From Wyeomyia smithii (lineage: Eukaryota; Arthropoda; Insecta; Diptera; Culicidae), in the NCBI RefSeq assembly GCF_029784165.1, contig NC_073696.1, positions 231,645,771 through 231,709,770 of the forward strand: a stretch of 64,000 nucleotides of DNA. Direction: 5' to 3'. The translations under genes and the position numbers were made by a program. Within the stretch, counting starts at the first letter, position 1; the number at the start of each line of letters is the position of its first letter. The notes under the pieces were generated by a model that ran no database searches, was not told the origin of the DNA, and was given only the letters and a program-made list of their open reading frames with translations. Shown piece by piece: positions 23,589-35,800 of this stretch.

Positions 23589-24440
23589 ATATAAAATTCG
23601 TTATGCTTGAAAGTTGCGGTAGAAGGATTTTCTGCAAATGCCGTTGAATCGAGTTTCAGTTTCAAATATGGATCGTTCTTTACGAAGTGTCAATATCACT
23701 TGGACACGACCATCACGGTTTGGACTCAAAGCTGGGAAAATTATTCAATGTTGGCGTCGTTTGGAATACACCCCTCCTCCCTTAGTCTTTGTTGCAAAAT
23801 TACGTCTGTTTTGTTCAAAATACTTTTTATCGTTTCGCACAATAAACAGACGTAAGATCCGAAAAACACTGATAGATGATTTTTAAAGAAAACAAACCAA
23901 GAAATCCAAAAAATATATAATATTTGAATGAAAATTTTGCCAGATAGATAATTTTTGTATTTTCAATATAAATTTACATTTTTTGGCAAATGTGGTAATT
24001 TTTATTTGAAATTCGATAATTTCATTGCGTGCCTTAAAAAATTTTACGCATAAAACAACCATCTTCCGAGGTAATATGAGTTAATATCGAGATACACCAT
24101 TTTTACGAGATTAGGGTTGATTTTCTCCATATCATATGATATGATTTCCAAGATTTTTCTGGTTATTAGAGATTCCAAAAATATCTTTTTCTTTTTGCAG
24201 CAGTGGCTCCAGATTTTTTTCCACGTTAAATTATTTCAATTAATGATTTTGAAGCCTTGCGAGAGTATGTAAAACACTCAAAACCAAATAAAAAAGTGAG
24301 TAAAAGTTTTCAGGAACACGATAAAATAACCAACTTTAAAATAAGCTACCTGCATTTGCCGAAAAATGTAAATTTATTTTTTAAATAAACTATCTGGCAA
24401 CACCTTCTGTTAAAAATTATTTTTTTGTGGATCCTTTGGT
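23589..24440. other. No gene seen
   Basis: AT-rich; overlapping ORFs at 23607-23886 have no recognisable domain. Confidence 0.35.
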
Positions 24441-24449
24441 TTTCTTACT

Positions 24450-27211
24450 TTACTTTACTTTTACGGCGACAGGCCGATTATCGATCCAATGCCGAATACA
24501 AAATATGTCGCCATGTTACTCGGTCTTGAGCTGCTATCCTCCAATGTCCCCTAACACCTGTTTCGCAGGCATCCTCGTGGACAGCAAACATCCAACGAGT
24601 GCGAGGCCTACCTTGAAGTCGACGGCCTCTATCGGGATACCTGCTAAAAATAGTTTTCGCTTGTCGTTCTTCCGGCATTCTAGCTTCATGCCCAGCCCAC
24701 TGCAACCTGCCGTGTTCCATCCGCTTAACTATATCCGCCGATTTGTACACCATTTTCTAGTTTGCCGCCAAGGATTGTACGCAAAACCCTACGCTACACC
24801 AACAGCTCGCCAATCGACCTCTTTCAACGTCCATGCTTCATGGTCGTAGAGGACCACGGGAAGAATTGATGTTTTATAGAGTGCAAGTTTAGTACGGTTT
24901 TGCAGACTACCTCAGCCTCAGCTGGTTACGCAATCCGTAGAAGGCCCTGTTTGCAGCTGCTATCCGCCTTTTTATCTCACGGCTAACCTCGTTGTTACAT
25001 GTCACTAGTGTACCCAGGTACATAAATTTGTCGACTGTTTCAAAAGTTTCCCCATCTAACACCACCTCAGCACCAACATCCGTCGGACTACCACGCTCTC
25101 TACTAGCCACCATGTATTTCGTTTCGGCAGAGTTAATGTTGAGCCCTACTCTCGCAGCTTACTTCCTGAGAGGTCCGAAGGCCTCTTCCTCTTCTACCAA
25201 TGATATCGATATCGTCCGCAAAACCGAGAAGCATGTGAGACTTCGTAATGATGGTGCCGCTTCTTTGGTGCCGCATAGCACCCTCCAATGCGATGTTGAA
25301 CTATATGTTTGACAGTCCGATATCTCACCGACTATCATGCCGCATGATGTAGAGCCTTCAAGGGCGGCACGTATCAGCCTAACTGGTTTTGTTGGGAAAC
25401 CATGTTCGACCATAATTCGCCATAACTCATTTCTCTTTACTGTATCGTACGCTGCCTTGAAGTCAACGAACAGATGGTGCGTCTGCAGGTTAAATTCTCG
25501 AAATTCATCGAGGATCTGACGCAAGGTAAACATTTGGTCCGCAGGAGAGCGTCCCCCTCGAAAACCACATTGGTAATTGCCAACAAAGGTCTCCGACAAC
25601 GGCCTCAGTCTATGGAACAGAATACGGGAGAGAATTTTGAAAACGGTGTTGAGAAGGGTTATGCCCCGATAATTACTACAGTCCAGGCGGTGGCTGTTGT
25701 GACCTCCGATATAGCGATATTCCGCGACTCCGACGCGAATCCCGAATTCTAGTAGAATAAAATTGCGCTCTCCCTATCCAGTCGAGCTGGTTGCCTAACT
25801 TCGCACCAAAGCGCCAGTATGCGAATAGTTCTTTTCATTCAAGCACTCACTACACGATTTTTGTTCTACACAACTGCTAGTTTATTGGCTCAAAAGATTT
25901 TACACTCTACCAGCGTTTATCAAACTATTTAAACTTCATTACTCTAACTACTAGAATTTTACAACTACACAATAATTAATTTGGTGACCGGCCGTGACAC
26001 TTGCTATTGGGTCGATCGAAAGTAAGAAAGACGAAACTATGATGGTGGAATGCCCTTTTATAACGAGGCAAGAAGCATTAAAATGTTGGGCTGAGAGAGA
26101 TCGGTTGATTTGCATGTAATCGTGTCTGTGGCTAAGCTTTCAACAAATATGGTAGATGATGTGTCTCAGCTAAACTACGCTCATCTTTCAATTGCTACCC
26201 ACGGTTATCAAAAACTACGTTACCGACAGTAGCCCTTTCCATACCGTGAATCTACAGTGGCCTTTCTTGTAGATTGGACATATGAGACTCTCCAACCAAT
26301 TTTTCATCGGACCACACTCTCAGTATGATCCGATGTAAAGCACGATACAGCTGTTCGCTCCCGACTTTAAAAAGTTCGGCTGGAATGCCGTCCTTACCAG
26401 CTGCCTTGCAGTTCTTCAGCTCTTTCACTGCTTTCTTAACCTCGTCCATGGATTGTGGGTCCACAGCTTTGCCATCATCCTCAATCACCATTCTGCTCCT
26501 TTCGGCTACGCTGTTTTCTTCACCATTCAACAGCACACTAAAGTGTTCCTTCCAACGCCTAGCCACTTCCGTTCTAACGGTAATCAGGTTCCCCTCCCTA
26601 TCGTTGCACATGACAGGGGTGACACGCTCCGGTTCCTGATTCCATATATCTCCTTGTAGAAACTTTTCGCATCGTGCCTGGAGAAGCAACTTCCCGCCCC
26701 CGCAAGAATACGCTCCCAATGCTGTCGTTTCTTCCGACGATGGAGTCTTTTTTCAGCAGCTCTAGCTTCCCGGTATCTTCCTACGCTGTGACGAGTCACA
26801 GCCGTGGCTAATATGAGAACTCTGGCGCGGTTATTTTCATCTGTCGCTCGCTGGCACTCAGCGTCAAACCGCAGATGTACCCAACACTTCTCCCGCTGTG
26901 GTGCTGATTGCACTGTGGATATGCCTCCACTGTTAATTCAGGCTACCTCCAACTTGATTCTCGATCCGCTCATTAACCTTTCGCAGGTACTTTGTAGCCA
27001 CTTCTCCAGTTGATAGACGCTGGATGTTCAACTGTATCCTTCTTGTCGTCCTGGATTTTAACACGTTGGACAACCGGGCGCGAATCTTGGATACCACGAG
27101 ATAATGATCCGAGTCAACGTTTGGTGCTCTAAACGGCCTCACGTCTGTAACGTCTGAAAAGTGTCGACCATTAATCAGAACATGGTTGGCTAATTTCCAC
27201 GGTCCATACAA
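24450..27211 (-). mobile_element. APE-type non-LTR retrotransposon (RTE-like), 5'-truncated
   Basis: Minus strand. From 5' to 3': end of the endonuclease (DVRPFRAPNVDSDHYLVVSK at about 27110), a linker, the reverse transcriptase N part (ELKNCKAAGKDGIPAELFK), palm motifs (YQCGFRGGRSPADQMFTLRQ; HHLFVDFKAAYDTVKRNELW), then VDKFMYLGTLVTCNNEVSRE and the C-terminal LQWAGHEARMPEERQAK and GRPRTRWM. Frameshifts break it into several ORFs. The 3' end has a short (AAAGT)n-like tail at 24452-24470, as in RTE-type elements. A solo LTR (25695-26228) splits it between VWKG and HRLDCSNYRG. Clade is moderately sure. Confidence 0.82.
25690..26233 (-). mobile_element. Solo LTR inserted in the RTE-like element
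   Basis: A 534-bp segment (25695-26228) starts TGTTGTGACC and ends TTACCGACA (TGT...ACA), flanked by GTGGC and GTAGC (5-bp duplication with one change). On the minus strand it holds a TATA-like GTTATAAAAGG and, about 230 bp later, a CAATAAA poly(A) signal, so its sense is minus. Removing it plus one duplicate rejoins VWKG-HRLDCSN of the host reverse transcriptase. No internal retroviral genes remain. Gypsy, BEL and copia cannot be told apart from this. Confidence 0.8.
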
Positions 27212-27229
27212 TTTTTTTAGAATTTATAT

Positions 27230-27310
27230 GGACAGTTGTCCACGGAGGGGGATGGGGGGGGGGGGTCAAAATCGTTAAAAATCTGTCCACGTGGTATGTG
27301 GATGGCCCCT
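27230..27310. repeat. Poly-G tract in a repeat end
   Basis: GATG followed by an uninterrupted G run of about 12, then 'ctgtccacgtggtatgtgga', with an imperfect echo of 'ggacagttgtccacgg' upstream; it reads like a decayed transposon end. Confidence 0.35.
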
Positions 27311-27623
27311 TAATGAAAATATTATTTATTTATTCAGACAGTGTGTCTTGCCCGCGTAAGATGCAAAAGAAGACGATTATCGCAGTGAAAAATCATTTAA
27401 CCGTGACCATTTACAAGCCTGGGTGAAATAACCTATCTTAAAATCGGACAGGTATAGATTCGTTCAAGGAAAAGGTATAGATTCGTTCAATTTTGTTTAT
27501 ATTCTCCCAAAAATGCTGATGGATTAATTCCATATGTTACATAAGAGCAGAATCATTTCAAATCGCCTGGAAATACGCGAAAATTTAATCGACCATTTTT
27601 GATTTGAATGAAACTTTGCACAC
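27311..27623. other. No gene seen
   Basis: AT-rich; 'ggtatagattcgttcaa' is repeated at about 27452 and 27475. The last 35 bp may belong to the transposon that follows. Confidence 0.35.
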
Positions 27624-28270
27624 GTATTTGGCTTAGCAAACTGAGCATTTTTCACAGGTGGAGAGATTTTTTACACCCATGAGTTACATTCTAAAAGGGC
27701 GTATGCCTTTTGACATAGGTTTTATTCGAAGCATTGCAGCCCAGAAACCGTTGGTTGCATAGAAAAACTGTCTGAGAATGAGTTGTAGGGAATTAAAAAT
27801 GCACCATAAAAAAATATACACTGTACAAAAAAAATTTTTTTTGATTAAAACAAATTAAAAATAACCATTAAATTTCAATTTAAAAAAAAACGAGTTGAAT
27901 TTTTTTTTAAAGAAACTTGACGTTAATACGCAACTTTTAAAAAAAAAGTCCAGGATGGAGAAATGAAAAATAATTTTTTTATGGTAGATTAATTTTTTCA
28001 TGAAAATTCTAATTCAAACATTTTTCAAAATATTTGTATTCTGATGATTTTAAAAGATGCAGAGAGTCATTTTAAATCAAAAAGCTCTTGGTAGTAAACA
28101 TTCTAAAGGCATTGGTTTTCGAGTTATTTCTAATTTAAGCTCGAATAATTATTATTTAAGAAAATACACGTTTTCCTTGATTTGTCCATGGTTCTCCAGC
28201 AAAAACCATACGTTCATTGGAATGCTTGATCAAAAATATACAATTCATTCTTTGACAACAAAACGATTGG
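27624..28270. repeat. Left long terminal inverted repeat
   Basis: About 647 bp, inverted match to 34078-34728 with scattered substitutions and homopolymer-length differences. AT-rich, no ORF. Confidence 0.85.
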
Positions 28271-28309
28271 GCGAACGGTTCTCAAGAAAAGAGTTAAATG
28301 TTTCAAGTG

Positions 28310-28440
<131 letters not shown>

Positions 28441-28471
28441 AATCAAATAGTTATTTTCGAGTTTTATTGTC

Positions 28472-29490
28472 TTAAGAACATTTTTTCTTATGACATAGAT
28501 ACTTTACAGAACTAGTTTCACGATATATTTTATATACATCATAAGTAAATGATTCGTCATCTTTTGAAAACAGCTTCGTTTGTATCTTATTTTCTGAAAT
28601 CGGAACAAAAGAGTAATACTTTTGTGTGGCAGCTATTATTATAGATTTTTTGAAAATATTACTCCATTCTGTTACTCCTTGTTCATATTCTTCATATTAT
28701 ACCCAATTAAATGACATTTTTGATGAATGTTTATTACTTTTCTGATTAGACCAATCATACAATTCTTTTGCGCTTGTAATGGGATGTTCATGTTCTTTAG
28801 CTAAACTTGCATTTCCTGCCATTCTGTTTAATATGCCACCAATTGCATCGCATGGGCCTTTAACATGAGAAGTCGCAAAAAATGCCACTCTGCAAAGCAA
28901 AGCAAAGCCTTGGTGCTACATTCCGTATCGGAACTCGACCTTCTGTTAATTATACACAGACTTCGCAGCCAACTGTTAAGTGTACAGGACAATTGCGGGG
29001 CTAGCGCTACGATCCTACTGACACTAACAGTCTCTCCCGAGCCGAGACTCGAACCTACGACGACTGGCTTGTTAGGCCAGCGTCGTACCTCGAGACCAGC
29101 TGGGAGATAAATGCCACTCTGCATCGACGTTATACTTTGTTTTGAACTTGCAAAGTTTTTTTCTATTTTTATATTGTGAGGCAGCTCCATCAGACATTAA
29201 TATCGCTTCTTTCAACTCTATTGTTGTTTTCAAATAACTCATTAATTTGGTAATGAACACCTGAACCGCAACAGTATCATGATGGAGTACTTCCGATATT
29301 ATGATGAAGCTGATATTCTTAAGTGTTCCAGATTCTGAATAGTAAACAATGAAGGGATGAATGGTGACTTGACTATCATTCCAATAACTACACGAATCAC
29401 AAATTGATAAAGACGTTTTTTTTTTCTCCCCCTGTAGGGCCGAAACACAACTGCGTCCATTAGTAAGGACTATTGTTGTATGACCCATGT
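28472..29490 (-). pseudogene. C-terminal part of an uncharacterised transposase-like protein
   Basis: Reading minus: SICDSCSYWNDSQVTIHPFI, YYSESGTLKNISFIIISEVL, HHDTVAVQVFITKLMSYLKT, KEAILMSDGAASQYKNRK, YNVDAEWH, then after a SINE FFATSHVKGPCDAIGGILNR and MAGNASLAKE...LYDWSNQ. An in-frame TAA at 28697-28699 is followed by continued coding-like sequence (YEEYEEYEQGVTEWSNIF ... YLCHKKKCS) to a second TAA at 28472. The SDGAASQYKN and FFATSHxKGPCDxIGG blocks match, from memory, a family of long uncharacterised proteins dispersed in insects and cnidarians. The Asp in SDGAASQ looks like a DDE-type catalytic residue, but that is inference. Broken by the SINE and at least one stop. Confidence 0.6.
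28880..29123 (-). mobile_element. tRNA-derived SINE inserted in the transposase-like ORF
   Basis: The 214-bp body (28895-29108) is flanked by a perfect 15-bp direct repeat AAATGCCACTCTGCA. On the minus strand it starts with an A-box-like TGGTCTCGAGG and a B-box-like GGTTCGAGTCTC and ends in a (TTTGC)n-type tail. The duplicated bases encode AEWH of the host ORF. A close relative is at 57082-57278. Confidence 0.93.
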
Positions 29491-29514
29491 TTGATTTGGT
29501 ATTAGTCGATTATC

Positions 29515-32500
29515 CTATCACAACTTAGGTGTGATGGACACTGGTTGACATAATACCCGATCCCAGTTAGGGTCGACTCGTTTTATGAAGTCTAATACCT
29601 TACCAGGATCACAATGCCAAATTTCATGGGGCTCTAGTAGCCCTTTTCCAAATATTGACATCCTTTGATTGAACAAGGCTCCACAGATGCAGAGTATATG
29701 TTCAGCAGTTTCAGTTTCAAATTGGCAAAAACGACATTCTGTAGATCGAGTTTTTCCAATTTTGTTTAGGTGATACCTACTCGGGCAGTGACCGGTCAAC
29801 AGACCCGTTAGTACCCGAAGATCTTTTTTATTCAGATTTAGTAAGATCCGAGCTTTCACAGCACTCGGTGTGATAAATCTTCTAGCTTGTCTGGATGTAT
29901 CCGTGGCGTTCCAGCTTGATTCTACCGTGGACATTTCCCAAGTTCTAAATTCAGTCCTCAGAGCGCATTCTGGGACTCCGCAGAATGGTTCCGGACCAAT
30001 AAAATTTGATGCTGAGCCTTCTCTTGCTAGGCTGTCGGCTTTTTCATTTCCTTAAATGCCGCAATGGCCAGGCACCCAGTAAAGAGTAACTTCGTTCCTA
30101 CTGGCCAATTGTCTTAAAAAAAGAAGGCATTCCCACACTAGCCTCGATTTACAAAAAAAAAGCTTTAAGTGCATTTAAAGCTGCTTGGCTGTCAGAAAAT
30201 ATGCAGATTTTCGCAAATCTGTAATTTCTTTTTAAACAGATATCCACACATTCAATAATAGCATGAATTTCTGCTTGAAATACCGTTGGACTGTGGCCCA
30301 TTGGTATAGCTCTACTGATTCCAGGGCCAAACACCCCGGCTCCAGTATTTTCACCCATTTTTGATCCATCGGTGTAAAACACAACAGAACCTGGACGCAG
30401 ACTCGGCCCTCCTGACTCCCATTCATAGCGGCTTGATTTAACTACTTTGAAGGGGATGTCATAGTTTGTCTTCGTTGTCATCCAATCTTCTATTGTTTTA
30501 ACATCAGAATTCAGTCTGAATTCCTTAAGGATTCGTAAGTGTCCCACAAGGTCACCATCTGAGATCCCATTATAACGTTTAAATGTCAGAGCACTTTTTG
30601 CAGCCTGGTGCTTTACAAATTTGTGCAAAGGTAGCATACAAAGGAGGGCTTCCAAAGCAACTGATGGTGTGCTTTTCATTGCCCCAGTTATTGATATACA
30701 GGCAAGCCTCTGCAGTTTACCAAGCTTCGCTTGAGCGGTTACCTCATTAATTTTAGGCCACCATATAAGTGAAGCGTATGTAACCTTCGGACGAACAATT
30801 GCCGAATAAATCCAATGGACTGTTTTTGGTCGTAGTCCCCATGTTTTTCCCACGGCTCTGCTACAAACCCAAAGGGCATTTGTACCCTTAGAGATAGTCT
30901 TGTCTAGATGAGAATTCCAATTCAGTTTTTTGTCTAAAGTTACTCCGAGGTATTTATTATTTATTTATTTGTCGACAAACTTAAGATATATATTTTGGTC
31001 AATTTGCATATCTGCATTTTTTAAACTATTGGGGCTTTGGATGCATGAAACTTTGCCAATTTTTCTATTTGATAGGCAACACTCGCATCAACAGCTAATA
31101 GAGAATCGGCGTGAAATATCGTACTCCCGAGCGTCTCCGTCGGTGGGCGTGGATTGAGCGGTCGTGCATAATGCTTCGGTGTAAACGTGCTCCGGCCCGG
31201 GAGAGTTCTGCTCATATATATGTTTTCGAAATGTAGTGTAATATACCACACACACACCTGTGCGTGGCTCTAATAATACTCTATTGTTTATTTCTGCTTT
31301 AAATCGGTCTCAAAGCAAGAAATCGCTTTTCAAGAACAGACGAACAATTTACAAGAAACGTCGTTAGTCGACCTGTAAAGCTCAAAGCCAGATGTCCGGG
31401 TCACCGAATATCTAGAAACTTCGTGTCGATACCTTTCATGAGGTTGTATTTTCTACAGACTGGTTATAACCGTGTTATAATTTTCGGTATACAGAGGGTC
31501 ACTTCACGAAGAAGTGATAGGAGTAGCGAGGCGTTAACGTAGGCTCAACTCTCGTAGCTTTCGTAACATTGTGTAGTCAGCTGAGGTAAATCAATGAGAG
31601 ATACGTTTCGGTAGTTGCATAATGACTTCATAAACAGATGTTCGAATATTTGAATCTGTCTTGATTGAGTCATAGGTCCGGTATCCTCGCGTGCGCTTTA
31701 TTTTTGCGGTGTTACATCATCAACCGGAATGAGTTCAGATCGCGTTATGATTTCCGTAAAAGATATAATGAACTCGTACGCGCGATATTTGTTATTATGA
31801 ACCCGGTACTAGAACTCAGCGCATCGTTTACCAAAACGAAACCTGCTGCAAATCTTACCCTTTTCTCCAACATCTCAGTGATTTCTCGTGGAAGTGCAGA
31901 GGTGTTCTCGGCTTCCAATAAAGCGAGTATCACGTCAACATATTCCTATACACACTCCTTCTTTGACCTGCATTCGGATGCGGCCGGCGCTGGTATTGCC
32001 TAATATAAAGATTAAGGTCACCAGTTGTTACACATTGAGGATGACTGTTAATCCCAAGCATCATCCATTGGCTCTCTGTGTAATTACAGCTGATCTGGCA
32101 ATAACGGAGTAGCAACCGCGGGCGGTCAATCATGCTCATGCTCATGCTCTAAAGTTACTCCGAGGTATTTAACTTCTTCTGCAAGCTGAATTTGAACACC
32201 ATCTAGAATAGGCCGTTTTAAATTTAGCTTTTTTCTTTTGGTAAAAGGTACTATAACAGTTTTGGAGGGATTTACATTCAAACCCTCTTCTCTACAAGAT
32301 TTTAAAGTAGATTTGAGCGCAGTTTGTAGCCGATTAGAGATCGTGTCATCGAACCTCCCACGAACTATTATGGCTACATCGTCTGCGTATCCAATTACTT
32401 CATATCCTAGTTCTGTTAGCCTTTAAAGGAGTTCGTCTACAACTAAGGACCACAATAAGGGTGAAAGTACTCCTCCCTGGGGACATCCCTTATTAGATCT

Positions 32501-33740
32501 GATATTTAGCTGCGCACCTCCAAGATCAGCAGAAATTTCTCGATCTCTTAGCATCGCCATTGTCCATTCAATAATACAGTTATCCAGGCCCCTTGCTTCC
32601 ATTGCGGACCGCATTGAGCTATAGGATGCGTTATCGAATGCCCCCTCTATATCGAGAAAAGCAACCAGAGCTATTTCTTTGGCTTGAAAGGACTTCTCAA
32701 TTTTGTTAACTAACGCTTGTAGCGCTGTTATTGTAGATTTACCTGATTGGTAAGCAAATTGGTTTTCGCTCAATGGAAACTTCACCAAGACTGTTGACTT
32801 GATAAAGTCGTCCAAAATTTTTTCCATTGTCTTTAATAGAACAGAGGAGAGACTGATGGGCCTTAAGGCTTTGGGAGTCGTTTGTCTCTTTTCCCCAATT
32901 TTGGAATAAAGACAACTCGAACCTTTCTCCAGGCTTTTGGTATGTAACTCATGGTAACACTGGCTCTGTAGAGCTCAGTTAACTGGGGAATGAGAGCTTC
33001 TTTTCCCTGTTGGAGTAGTGCTGGGAATATTTCATCTTTTCCAGCAGATTTGTAAGGTTGAAAAGAACTCAATGCCCATTCAACCCTACCAGCCGTGAAC
33101 ATTTCACAGGCTTTGAGATAGACTTCAGTTGACCATAAAAGTCCTGCCTCTTCTATGTCCAGTACTTCACCGGATATGGGTGTTGACCCTGGAAAATGAG
33201 TTCTCATCATTACTTCCAAAGTTTTAGCGGAATCAACTGTAAAGCTGCCGTCCTCTTTCCTTAGATTGCCAAGACCATTTGAATGATCTTTTGAAAGAAT
33301 TTTGTGCAGCCTCGCAGCTGTTGGAGCGTTATTGATCTCTTCGCAGACCCGTCTCCAGTCCTGTCTTTTGGCACGCCTCAATTCTCTGTTGTATGCAGTC
33401 AGGGCTTTTTTGTAGTGATCCCAGTCTAAAGTGACTGTTGCTCGATTGAACAATTGTCTAGATTTTTTTCTCAATTCTGCTAGTTTCTCATTCCACCAAG
33501 GAACATCTCTGCTTGATGATCTCTGTTGAACAGGACAGCTAGCTTGATATGATGAAGTCATTTTATCAATGAATTCACCAGAGGCATTATCTAGTTGTGA
33601 ACAAGTGTTTATTGGGGTATCTTTAATTGTATTGTGGTTCTTTAAATAGAATCGGTACAGATCCCAGTTTGTTTTCCTTGGGTTTCTGTAGTTTTCAGTA
33701 ATTAATGGTTCGGTTTTATAATTAAACCTCAATATTTTTA
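29515..33740 (-). mobile_element. RNase H-bearing non-LTR retrotransposon (I/LOA group), 5'-truncated
   Basis: Minus strand from about 33740 to 29515. It begins at the endonuclease end (RFNYKTEPLITENYRNPRKT), then a linker (DVPWWNEKLAELRKKSRQLF), reverse transcriptase (AGKDEIFPALLQQG; VVFIPKLGKRDKR; FLDIEGAFDNASY; KGCPQGGVLSPLLWSLVVDE; the catalytic GYADD near 32380), RNase H (SVVFYTDGSKMGENTGAG; SDSQAALNALK; GNEKADSLA) and a C-terminal CPSRYHLNK plus CCHC-like finger (CRFCQFETETAEHILCIC). In-frame stops occur at DELL* (32424) and before GNEKAD (30053), and there is a frameshift at 32830-32860. A 1.19-kb insertion lies within the KYLGVTL-DKKLNW block. It sits inside the ORF of the long-TIR unit. 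Confidence 0.88.
30933..32171 (-). mobile_element. 1.2-kb unclassified retroposon with 24-bp target duplication
   Basis: The insert (30957-32147) is flanked by a 24-bp direct repeat starting TCTAAAGTTACTCCGAGG, which is the KYLGVTL codons of the host element. The minus-strand 5' end is a (GCATGA)n-like repeat followed by TTGACCGCCCGCGG; the 3' end is an (AATA)n tail. Long duplication and tail point to target-primed reverse transcription. No ORF longer than about 80 codons and no recognisable domain is present, so it may be a long SINE, a truncated LINE or a retroposed transcript. Confidence 0.8.
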
Positions 33741-33749
33741 ATTTTGCAA

Positions 33750-33849
33750 TAACGTTTTCGTTTAATTTGCGTAAGCTTGATGAGCACCGATGATCAGGAA
33801 AGGGTTTACAGTATTTGGGCTTGGTATAGTCCATTTTCACTTTATTCAT
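33750..33849 (-). pseudogene. N-terminal part of the long-TIR transposon ORF
   Basis: Begins MNKVKMDYTKPKYCKPFPDH, with CSSSLRKLNENVIAKLK following, after which the frame runs into the inserted retrotransposon. The start lies about 50 bp after a strong TATA box and just inside the right inverted repeat, so this is the natural beginning of the transposon gene. The Cys-x-Pro-Phe...His spacing may be part of a zinc-binding N-terminal domain. Confidence 0.45.
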
Positions 33850-33898
33850 CTTCACAAAATGCAAACTGTTACTAACACATCTGGAGTAGTGCAATCGT

Positions 33899-33908
33899 AT
33901 TTATATAC
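33899..33908 (-). promoter_or_regulatory. TATA box of the long-TIR transposon gene
   Basis: TATATAAATA on the minus strand, 50 bp before the ATG at 33849 and about 170 bp inside the right inverted repeat. Confidence 0.5.
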
Positions 33909-34077
33909 GAAAACAGATATTATTGGTAACCCAGTAGTTATTGGTTGCGTACTTTACAAACAGTTATTATTAGTTAACAAGTAGGTAGTGTTGCACGACA
34001 AACATATTTTTTTTTATAAAACATTCGGCAAGGGGGAACGTGTAGCTAGGCTAAGGTATAGCGCTTGAGTTATTTAT

Positions 34078-34728
34078 CCAATCGTTTTGTTGTCAAAGAA
34101 TGAATTGTATATTTTTGATCAAGCATTCCAATGAACGTATGGTTTTTGCTGGAGAACCATGGACAAATTAAGGAAAACGTGTATTTTCCGAAATATAATT
34201 AATTTTTCGAGTATAAATTTGAAAAAACTCGAAAACCGATGCCTTTAGAATGTTTACTACCAAAAGCTTTTTGATTCAAAATAACTCTCTGCATCTTTTA
34301 AAATCATCAGAATACATATATTTTGAAAAATGCTTAAATTAGAATTTTTGCAAAAAAAAAATAATCTACCATAAAAAAATTATTTCTCATTTCTCCATCC
34401 TGGACTTTTTTTCAAAAGTTGCGTATTAACGTCAAGTTTCTTAAAAAAAAAAATTCAACTCTTTTTTTTAAATTAAAATTTAATGTTTATTTTTAATTAT
34501 TTTTGGTCAAAAAAAATTTATTTTGTACAGTGTATTTTTTTATTTTGGTGCATTTTTCATTGCCTACAACTCATTCTCAGACAGTTTCTCTATACAACCA
34601 ACGGTTTCTGGGCTACAATGCTTCGAATAAAACCTGTACCAAAAGGCATACGCCCTTTTAGAATGTAACTCATGGGTGTAAAAAATCTCTCCACCTGTGA
34701 AAAATGCTCAGTTTGCTAAGCCAAATAC
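34078..34728. repeat. Right long terminal inverted repeat
   Basis: About 651 bp; inverted counterpart of 27624-28270. Its outer end abuts unrelated sequence ('ccgagcatcgatttc'). Confidence 0.85.
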
Positions 34729-35800
34729 CCGAGCATCGATTTCTTATCACTAAACAGCATCCGCAGCGAGCTGTCATCATTTCTACTAACAATTCCGCCA
34801 ATAATTTACACGTACAAACAGGCTAATTTGAACGCTGCGGTCGTCTTACAAAGTGTGTAAGCAAACAGCGTGCGCTGAATATAGAACCAGCGAGTGCAAC
34901 CAAGCCTAATACCACAGAGCCAAAGACGTAGCAATCACACATTGCAGTAATTCACAAACCGGTGTAACACATTTTTCGAAGTAAGCTGCGGTGTGGTTCC
35001 TGGTAACCTGTACTGCACACTCTCAATCACAGAAGTTTGTAATTGGATTCGCAAAGCCATAATACAACCCACCACCGCACAGCATTAGATTGTTCACGCC
35101 GCACGAATCTCAACTTTCACCCCCACTTTGCCCCTGGGTCTGAGAAAGAGGTGGGTGGTGCGGTGACGGTTACTCGAATGTTGAATTAAGCTGTATATTA
35201 TTGCGCTACGTGGGGGCTCTCCAAAGTGTTGTACTCACTTCCAAACCACAATAAACGCAACCCTGTGCTTTTTCCAGACGATTTGTAGGACGAACTTTTG
35301 GTTGGTTCTACATGCGCTGGTGGTTTCCTATGCCTATGCCGTTTGGCCCAATTCGTACGTTATTGCTCTCTGGGTGACGCCTTGCATGCACAATTGTGTT
35401 ACCAGTGGGTGAGAAGTCCCGTTCCGGGCCGGCAAATGTAGGCCCTGAGAGCTGCTAGAAATGGATACATTCACATATTACTTACAGATCTTGTTGGCAT
35501 CGTAAATTTCTGCTAGATTAATCTCATATAACCATGCCGTTTTGGTTCCACTTGTCCTGGAAAGCTAGCTTGGACTGACCTACCGACGCCGACGAAGAAG
35601 GAATCTGAATGAATTGACAGCACACATATTTCTTCTTTGAGGTTATGCCACTTTTCTGCATCGTTGCTTTCTTTGGGAGCGGTGGACCGCAGCTGCAGGA
35701 ATATGAAAGACTGGAATGAAAGGAAAATCTTATTAGAAACGATGACGTGATTTGGTTTGTGCAGTGAAGGAAGAGGTGCATGTTTGCATTCGGGATGAAT
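34729..35800. other. Unique region, no gene seen
   Basis: Higher GC than its surroundings and without recognised repeats. ORFs such as 35524-35808 (minus) show no known motif. Could hold unrecognised exons or regulatory DNA of the FERM gene. Confidence 0.35.

Noticed and set aside
24427..24849. Plus-strand 140-codon ORF
   Set aside because: Antisense shadow of the RTE-like element's C-terminal coding region.
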